Both the position numbers and the translations under genes were made by a program. A DNA stretch of 20,514 nucleotides, taken from positions 303,976 through 324,489 of the forward strand of contig NW_003123414.1 of the NCBI RefSeq assembly GCF_000003605.2, given 5' to 3'. The stretch comes from Saccoglossus kowalevskii. Taxonomy: Eukaryota; Hemichordata; Enteropneusta; Harrimaniidae. Every line of letters starts with the position of its first letter. The stretch's first letter is position 1. The notes beneath the pieces were generated by a model. It searched no databases and was not told where the DNA came from. It saw nothing but the letters and a program-made list of their open reading frames with translations. Of the stretch, positions 10,140 through 16,900 are shown in pieces.

Positions 10140-10441
10140 CAAGGTCCATAGCATTAAGAGCCAAATAATTTCCAAGACTTTTCCAGACCTTTTCCCAAAC
10201 TTTTTTGCATTTTTTCAAAACATTTTGACCCTTAATTCAGGCCAACATCATCACCAAAGTTCTGAGGATATGGTAGTTCCCTGGAAAAAATGGGCCTTTC
10301 TAAAATGTATTAACTATGAACAAATTTAAAGATTTTTCAAAGATTTTTTTATTTTTCCTGTAATTTAAAGACAACTCAGACTATCCAGACCTCAAAAAAT
10401 CCAAAGACTTTCAAAGAATTTTCCCAACGATACGGACCCTG
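10140..10441. mobile_element. Degenerate inverted-repeat element, CARGGTCCRTA ends
   Basis: The left end reads CAAGGTCCATAGCATTAAG and the right end, in reverse complement, CAGGGTCCGTATCGTTGGG. The sub-terminal parts also pair loosely (CCAAGACTTTTCC / GGAAA with CTTTGAAAGTCTTTGG). About 300 bp, non-coding, with poly-T/poly-A runs inside. No convincing target-site duplication is visible. This is probably an old non-autonomous DNA transposon; the family is undetermined. Confidence 0.45.
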
Positions 10442-10489
10442 TATAATGTCATTATACATCTTGGGATGCACATACATTCATTTTAGCAA

Positions 10490-10762
10490 TTTGATTCAAG
10501 ATGGCGAATGGCAACCATTTTATGTTCAAAACTCATCAAAATCAAGCATTTCTGTGATTCCGGGACCGGATCTCAGTCATGTATGGAGAGATTTTGACTG
10601 GCAACCATTTTTTGGAAAATGTTTCTCCAAAGTAATATCTCTGACATGCTTTGATCAATCAAATTCAAACTTTATTCTATTTTTTTTTTGTCAATTATGT
10701 TCAAGATGGCCAAATGGCAGCCATTTTTATGTCAAAATTCACCAAAATCAAGTATTTCTGCC
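10490..10762. repeat. Diverged direct duplication, about 200-bp spacing
   Basis: The stretch at about 10492-10555 (TTCAAGATGGCGAATGGCAA, CATCAAAATCAAGCATTTCTG) recurs at about 10698-10760 (TTCAAGATGGCCAAATGGCA, CACCAAAATCAAGTATTTCTG). A further GACTGGCAACCATTTTTTGG lies between them at about 10597. CAAGATGGC resembles a YY1 core site. The frames at 10446-10802 and 10651-10854 are by-products of this repeat and match nothing I know. Confidence 0.65.
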
Positions 10763-12058
10763 CTCTTGGTTACAAATGGACACCTATTGTCAATCTCGGT
10801 AAATACAATAAACGTATATATGACAGGAATATAATTTGTTTTCAGATTGGCTGACTGATTTCAGTTTTGTTTACTATTTAACTAACATTTGTAAGTATTC
10901 AACGTACTTGTACTTCTTGAGCACATATCATATTTGACCTCTGTAAAATTGTATGTGTAAAAACAAGAGTAAAATGCAAAATGATGTGTGAGGGCACCTC
11001 AGGTAACTATAATTTTTGCCTTTATTTATGCTAAGCATGTTTTTGTTTGGAGTAAAGGCAAATATACAGGTGTTCTGTGTCTGGATCACAAGCTCAGACT
11101 GGATGTGTATGCTTCATGTTCCCAAAAAAATATATCTGGTAAAAATAGATGGACTATATTTTGTTTGTTTTATTTTGTTGAATAATTCAAGTTGTTTCAT
11201 TATGAATCCATCAATACCCGGTACTTCATCTTGGCTTTATTTCCCAGACAGTCCCACTTACTCAGGCTTTGTCATAGAATGTCTGAAAATGCTATCACAT
11301 ATACTCTAAAATTAACCAATTCTTTAGGCAATATGTCCAGTTATTTTTATCTAATATATAATGTAAATGTAATGTCTGACTAGTTGACATAAATACCACG
11401 GACTATGATTACCAAGTGGTACCGGTAGTTTTAACTTATTTTTTATTCACTCTACTAGTTGTATCATGAAACCAGCACACATTGGAAACGCACGTTTATT
11501 CATATAACCATGCATTTTGTAAAATAGAATATAATAATAATACCGGGAAAACGTGTTCGGAAATGCGTAATTTTATCTCTATTTTTGTACTGTCCATATA
11601 AGAATTTTGTATGTATTAAAGACAAAAATAGACAGTAAGTTAGGTTATCTGTTACCACAGTATTTGGGGGGGGGGCATTGTTTTTATTCAGCTGAAATAG
11701 TTTATTGAATCTAAAACAATCACCCAAATCTGGGTATAGCAACCACCCAAGAGACGTAATATAGTCTTCATATAGAGGTGGTCATTTACACAGGTTTAAC
11801 ATACAACACGCATGATATTATAACAAATTTACCAGTCACACACAACATAAATATACACATCTCTGAAAGAAAACAGAAATTTATAAATAATTGTACGGTA
11901 TTTTCCTCAACATTTCATTCGACTAATAATCATAAAAACTTGATTCATATTAATAGGATAACCTTTCTGATATATCTCTTTTATTCAAATTCCAACTGTT
12001 ACAATCTTAATAAAATTTTACAAAAATACTATATTTATAACCACGTCTCCGATAACCA

Positions 12059-12072
12059 GTTTCCATGGAGAC
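12059..12072. promoter_or_regulatory. X-box-like palindrome
   Basis: GTTTCCATGGAGAC. The identical 14-mer recurs at 12534-12547. It fits the RFX X-box pattern; function is inferred from sequence only. Confidence 0.3.
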
Positions 12073-12533
12073 CATTTTCTTCTTCTTTATAATTTTCCCC
12101 GAATCTTAAACAATTTTCTTTCAGGCTACACATTTGGATAATGACTTTAATTTTGTCTCTCAATTCTCTTTCAATACTGCTTTCTCTTGTGTTAGTTAAA
12201 ATTACAACAGTCATATTAAAAAAGTTATTGTGATAATGAGAATTGATGTGAAATTAAAATGAATGATTTTCTGTCTATTATTTGAGAAAATGAAAGCCAG
12301 ATCGAAAACAATATTGCATCATGGAAATGAATTATTGACCAACCCTATATTTAATCAGCCCTGGATAACTGAGATACAAAAATTAATAACATTTGTAAAA
12401 TCCAGTTCTGATACCCTGTAGTACATCAGCCACTCATTTAAAATAATTTGTTGATGGAAGAATTCTGGAACTTTACAAAATGTCGTTAACTGACAGACCA
12501 CCATTAAGTACAATGTTATGAATCACTAAATCG

Positions 12534-12547
12534 GTTTCCATGGAGAC
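12534..12547. promoter_or_regulatory. X-box-like palindrome
   Basis: A second exact copy of GTTTCCATGGAGAC, 475 bp from the first. The flanking DNA is not obviously duplicated, so the match is confined to the motif. Confidence 0.3.
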
Positions 12548-12718
12548 AGACTATGGGTCCCCTAGTTTTATTTCCATTTTATCACTTGCACAAAATACCG
12601 AGCATTGAGTTTTAATAATTGTTTTTTTTTTCAAATTTAAATCAAAATAACACAATTACAGCAATATTGGTGGTTCACTGCATAAGAGAAAATACTGATA
12701 ATGAATAGACATTATCTC

Positions 12719-12732
12719 ATTGCTATGGTAAC
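12719..12732. promoter_or_regulatory. X-box-like palindrome
   Basis: ATTGCTATGGTAAC fits the X-box layout with one weaker half-site. Confidence 0.25.
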
Positions 12733-12885
12733 GATATGCATACCAGACTGACAACTTATTACATCAACATTACATGTATAAACAAAATACTGCATTTAAA
12801 TTCACAATGCCTTATATGGTGGTCATTAGCCATGCAAATTTATTCAAACACTATTAAGTAGTCCATTCATTGGCATTAAAAAGCG

Positions 12886-13190
12886 ATTTTCTGTTCACTG
12901 CAAGACGCATTGCACGTATCGGGTGTATTGCAAGAGGCACGGACCACACTGTCTGCCACAAAAATGTAACGATTTAAACCTTTTTGAACTTCTTTTTTTA
13001 TAGCTCAAAGCTGAGCTTCCAGTGAAGAATAAAGTGTCAAGATACCCTTACTTTATCAAAATTTTAGCATTATCAAAAACACTTTGCATTTGTTGAATCT
13101 CATGTGATGTTCTGCCGCCAGGATTTTTGTTTATCCTGTTTTTACATTCGATTGCACGCATAATGCGGAATCTTGCAGTGACCAAAAAAT
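12886..13190. mobile_element. Imperfect inverted-repeat element
   Basis: The left arm (about 12886-12915) reads TTTTCTGTTCACTGCAAGAC then GCATTGCACG. The right arm (about 13150-13190) in reverse complement reads TTTTTTGGTCACTGCAAGAT then CCGCATTATGCGTGCAATCG. The shared core is TCACTGCAAGA followed by a CGCAT...TGCA motif. No frame lies inside. It is probably an old MITE-like insertion; the ends are approximate. Confidence 0.4.
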
Positions 13191-13603
13191 GGGTAACTAC
13201 CATCAATCACAGATCACCAAATTGCAGATCAATATTTACATTGATAGTATTTTCTATCAATCAATAACATTTTCGAGCAATAATTAAACATGAAAATAAT
13301 ACATAGGAAAAATGATATATTATATATTACGTCTAATGCTATGAAGCAGAATTTGAGTTTTCCTATACACATTAATTAATAGATCATGGTTTTCTATTGT
13401 CTTCTACGCAACATATACATGTATTGACGTCTCAAACCTGGTACCGGGGTAACATGCATAATTAGATTCTAAGTAAAATTGAATTACATAAACATAAAAA
13501 AACTATTGAAAAAAATGTGAATACCAAAAATACTAATAGTTATACCGGTAAATGTATTGCCACTCAACGTGTTAACTTTCGTTATTTGACTAATAATGAT
13601 AAA

Positions 13604-13641
13604 TTTATTCATAAAATGGAGGGAAGTGAAATGATTTTATT
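13604..13641 (-). terminator. Polyadenylation signals after the distal GMPPA terminal exon
   Basis: Two minus-strand AATAAA hexamers, at 13641-13636 and 13609-13604, lie about 215 and 250 nt past the stop codon of the distal terminal exon (TAA at 13859-13857). That spacing suits a short 3' UTR and supports this exon being a genuine 3' end. Confidence 0.5.
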
Positions 13642-13856
13642 ACTGTGTGAACATTAATGTGTGATAATTAATGTTTTCTCAGTTCTGGAGATGAAACCAA
13701 AACTGGCTGAATTGACCAAGAGAATTTAAAACACCAAAGAGATCATGCATAGACCATGCTACAACCCCTATCACCATTAGATAATTTTGAAATGGAATGA
13801 ACTGCCAACTGAGTGTAGGTTTTTACCATTCGTTATAGGGATGCCATAGCATCGTT

Positions 13857-13957
13857 TTACAAGATGATCTCATTCTTGTATCCCTGGCCCAAGCTTTTGT
13901 CGGGAAGTACAACAGAGTTAAGAATAATAACTTCAGAAGGAACAGATACATTTCGTC
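13857..13957 (-). CDS. GMPPA: GMPPA distal terminal exon (exon B)
   Basis: 101 nt. The 3' splice site is CCTCTATTCACAG (minus strand, ending at 13958), and the stop TAA is at 13859-13857. Joined to the G left by the exon ending at 17409, it reads [19 protein letters not shown], then [14 protein letters not shown]. The tail (aromatic-K-N-[QE]-I-I-L) is closer to what I know of vertebrate GMPPA C-termini than exon A is. It matches exon A in length, phase and 20 of 33 residues. Codon differences between the copies are largely synonymous or conservative in the first half, pointing to an old duplication under selection. AATAAA signals follow at 13641 and 13609. Confidence 0.85.
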
Positions 13958-16900
13958 CTGTGAATAGAGGCATTGCAACAAATTAGCTACATACTGGTTA
14001 TCTAGTAACAGTTTTCCCTAATATTGATAACTGCGATCAAAACTTTTATGATTGGTGAATTAACCTTTTCACCACCAGACTTTTTCGCACAAATTTATCT
14101 GCACTTTTCTCTTTTATTCTTGAACATTTCTGGAAAAGAACCTTAATTTTGCAGCCAAAAGACAAAATTTAATTTAATTTTTACTTTTTACTCAAAAAAT
14201 TTGCTATTTTTGTCCTAATCTTCTGAAGGAAAGTGCAGACTATAAAAGGGTCTTATTTTGTGAATTTGTGATATAAGGAACTGGAACTGGTGGTGGAAAG
14301 GTTAAAGATGCATTCTGGAGTGATTTTTTGTATTCTGATTGGCTATAATAATACTATAATTATATATTATATACAAAATAACAGCTATATTTCTCGCAAA
14401 AATATCAACAAAAACAAAAATGATGAAATAAACTACATGCACAATATTTGTCAGATTGTGACAGCAACTTCCTCATTATTCCATAACAATTCATAGAAGT
14501 ACCGGGGGTAACTGATGGTTTAAAACATTGAATGCCATTTTCTTTGCCAAATTTTAGTTCAACATTTCTATACTTGTTTTAATAATTTTGGATCAACAGA
14601 ATATTTTTAACAGGTCTGGTTGAAAAACATGAAAACAAAATTGGCAGATTTATTTTGTAAAATGTGACAACAGATTTTGGCATTCAAATGGTTGAATAAT
14701 ACAGAATTTGTACTATTTCACATTGAATGTAGTGTGCATGAGACACTGATCTTTGAGTTGATATGAACATACACAGGTCCATAGTTGATTCACCAGGCAT
14801 GGTATGGTATGGTATAGTAAGTCACAGACTGAGGGATTATCAATGGGTTGTCACAGACTCTGGAATAACAAATATATTAACCACCAACAACTCTGGGAAT
14901 ACTAACGGGTTGATGTTTAACTTAATGAAACACAGAAAGCTGAGATATTTATGTAACAACACGACTCTTAGATGAATTAAAGAAACACAGTTACTCTGAC
15001 AACATTGTGTGTCAATACTACACACGTTCATTCATACTTCACATACTCATTTAAAAAACATAATATAGAAGAAAGGGGTACATTTCAGGTGAGGTTTACA
15101 AAAACTTATTTATACATAAAAGACAGGGACAACATCAAACTTTATCTCTATATATATATAATTTGGAGATTTAAGATTTAATTGAATTTATAATCTTTAC
15201 TATTAGTAGCACCAATCTCATTGCTTACTGTCTGTGATGTTTGAGAATAAATGTCACATTTGTAATAATTCCAGCAAATGCGAATGGATCACAGATTAAA
15301 GTTTAATTCTGACCAAATGTTTGTAATAGGATAATTAGATCAATTTATCGATGTTGTCCCTTACATATTGGTTACTATAGAAACAGCATGCTCTAGAATA
15401 TTGTGTTGCTGTAGCAGAATTTGATTTTTGACACTGAAGACTGGTTGTCCTGGCAACAATGTTGCTAGAGCAGGATTTGTTTTTTGAAACTGATGACTGG
15501 TTGCCTTGGCAACAGTGTTGCTAGAGCAGGATTTGGTTTTTGACACTGAATGTGATTTCTTTGTATGGAAGAACAATAGAATTAAGAATGATGATTTCTG
15601 CGGGAACGGTGACATTACGACCTGCCAAAAAAAACAAAAACAGTACAATAATGATGAAAATAATCATCATCTACAATGTAGACGACAACAAGAAATGGAT
15701 ATTACCTGATTCATAACTAAGGATAGTGACGCCTGGACACTGGAGTTGATCACATTAACTTTTAACATTTCAATCTTCCTTATTAAAGTAAACATAAAAT
15801 CAACTTTCATTGCAATGTCATTTTAACACCTCGCCTGCTGAGAGCCTCCAGATGTACAAAAATCAATGGGGGAAGGGGGGAATCACCAGGCAATATGTAA
15901 ATGTTTGGTAAATTGATTGATGACATTTCACAGATATAAATCATATTGACATGATTTTAATAAATGTTACTCTACAACTTTCATTGATTCAGTTTTGTAT
16001 TATCATTTTCATTTACATAATTTTGTGTTATCATTTTCATTGAGGCAATTTTCATTGAAGTGTCCACAATGTTTTTAATCATTTTCATTGCTGACCTTTG
16101 TCACAATTTCATTGATATAATTTTTACTGATAAATGACTATTCATTTTACTTTCGTTACTTTTGCTTCATTTGTTTGAAACGGATGTAATTTTAAACTTG
16201 ATCAAAACTTCTGTAATTATACTGGCCCAGTTGGTAAAAATCATTAAATTAAAATTAAACAAGCCAGATTGAAAAAAAACATTCAGTCAATATTGTTTTC
16301 TAAATTGATATTTCATTTGTTGCTGCAATTAGTGTCATGTTAACATTAGACTCAGAAGTTGATGACAAAACAAAGAAATTTGTCAGACATATCACATATA
16401 TACAAAATCACATATCACATAACAAAATCACATAACAAAACAGACATTACAGATACTACTGTACATCATTTCTAACAAACCATCTATAAGCCTATTAGTC
16501 AAACAACATATAACATTACAATTTCAATCAATAAAACAAGGTACTTTCATGAAATTTAATTGCTTAAATAATGGAGGAACTTCATTGAAATGAAATTTCC
16601 CATTATAGTGTTCATCCAAATTGGTATGATTTTGCACCACAGATAAGTATAATGTGGATTACCGGTACTTCCTTTCAGGTAGAATTCATATTCATGATTC
16701 CAGTTAAAAACATACATACTGTGGAATACTTTATTTTCGTTGGAATTAATTTTTGCTGAAAAGGTATTTTGGGCGTTTTGCTTGGAATTTATTTTCACTG
16801 ATTTTTGTTGAGATTAATGTAAATTATAGGAAAAAATGTATATTCGCTGGATTTTATTTTCACGGAATCATCCCTTCAGCGAAAATAAAGTATTCTACAG

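Larger units (their letters stand above)
10803..12885. other. Intergenic DNA, no gene seen
   Basis: About 2 kb of AT-rich DNA with several frames under 105 codons (10988-11185, 11192-11383, 11778-12092 and minus 11500-11742). None has domains, compositional bias or splice sites that would make it a gene. A G9+ run lies at about 11666-11675. Three X-box-like palindromes are listed separately. Confidence 0.6.
13958..15520 (-). other. Segment between the two alternative GMPPA 3' ends
   Basis: This is 3' UTR if exon A is used and intron if exon B is used. On the minus strand an ATTAAA hexamer lies at 15307-15302, about 215 nt past the exon A stop, and AATAAA at 14654-14649, about 870 nt past it. 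The segment also contains the 56-bp repeats next to exon A and a short TGGTA microsatellite at about 14800-14816. Frames at 14290-14496 and 14763-14975 are not credible genes. Confidence 0.6.
15369..15556 (-). repeat. 56-bp tandem repeat covering the end of GMPPA exon A
   Basis: Units start at 15404, 15460 and 15516 on the + strand (TGTTGCT in each), a period of exactly 56 bp. A decayed half-unit lies at about 15369-15403. The unit starting at 15516 holds the true last codons and stop of exon A. On the minus strand the next unit would read ISFKKQILL then stop, and the one after [10 protein letters not shown] with the stop changed to CAG. Between the coding-like parts each unit carries an X-box-like palindrome. 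The stop of exon A precedes the extra units, so they are 3' UTR. Confidence 0.9.

Noticed and set aside
10446-10854. + frames with Trp/Phe-rich repeats (WQPF, WRDFDWQPFF)
   Set aside because: The apparent protein repeats come from the diverged DNA duplication; the two overlapping frames read different copies and no splice sites support them.
11778-12092. 104-codon + frame
   Set aside because: Asn/Ile/Tyr-rich composition is that of AT-rich non-coding DNA; no domain or signal is visible.
14800-14816. TGGTA microsatellite
   Set aside because: Only three or four units; ordinary simple repeat.
15361-15648. 95-codon minus frame continuing through the 56-bp repeats
   Set aside because: It is one or two bases off the GMPPA frame; only the frame ending at 15521 gives the conserved beta-helix end.
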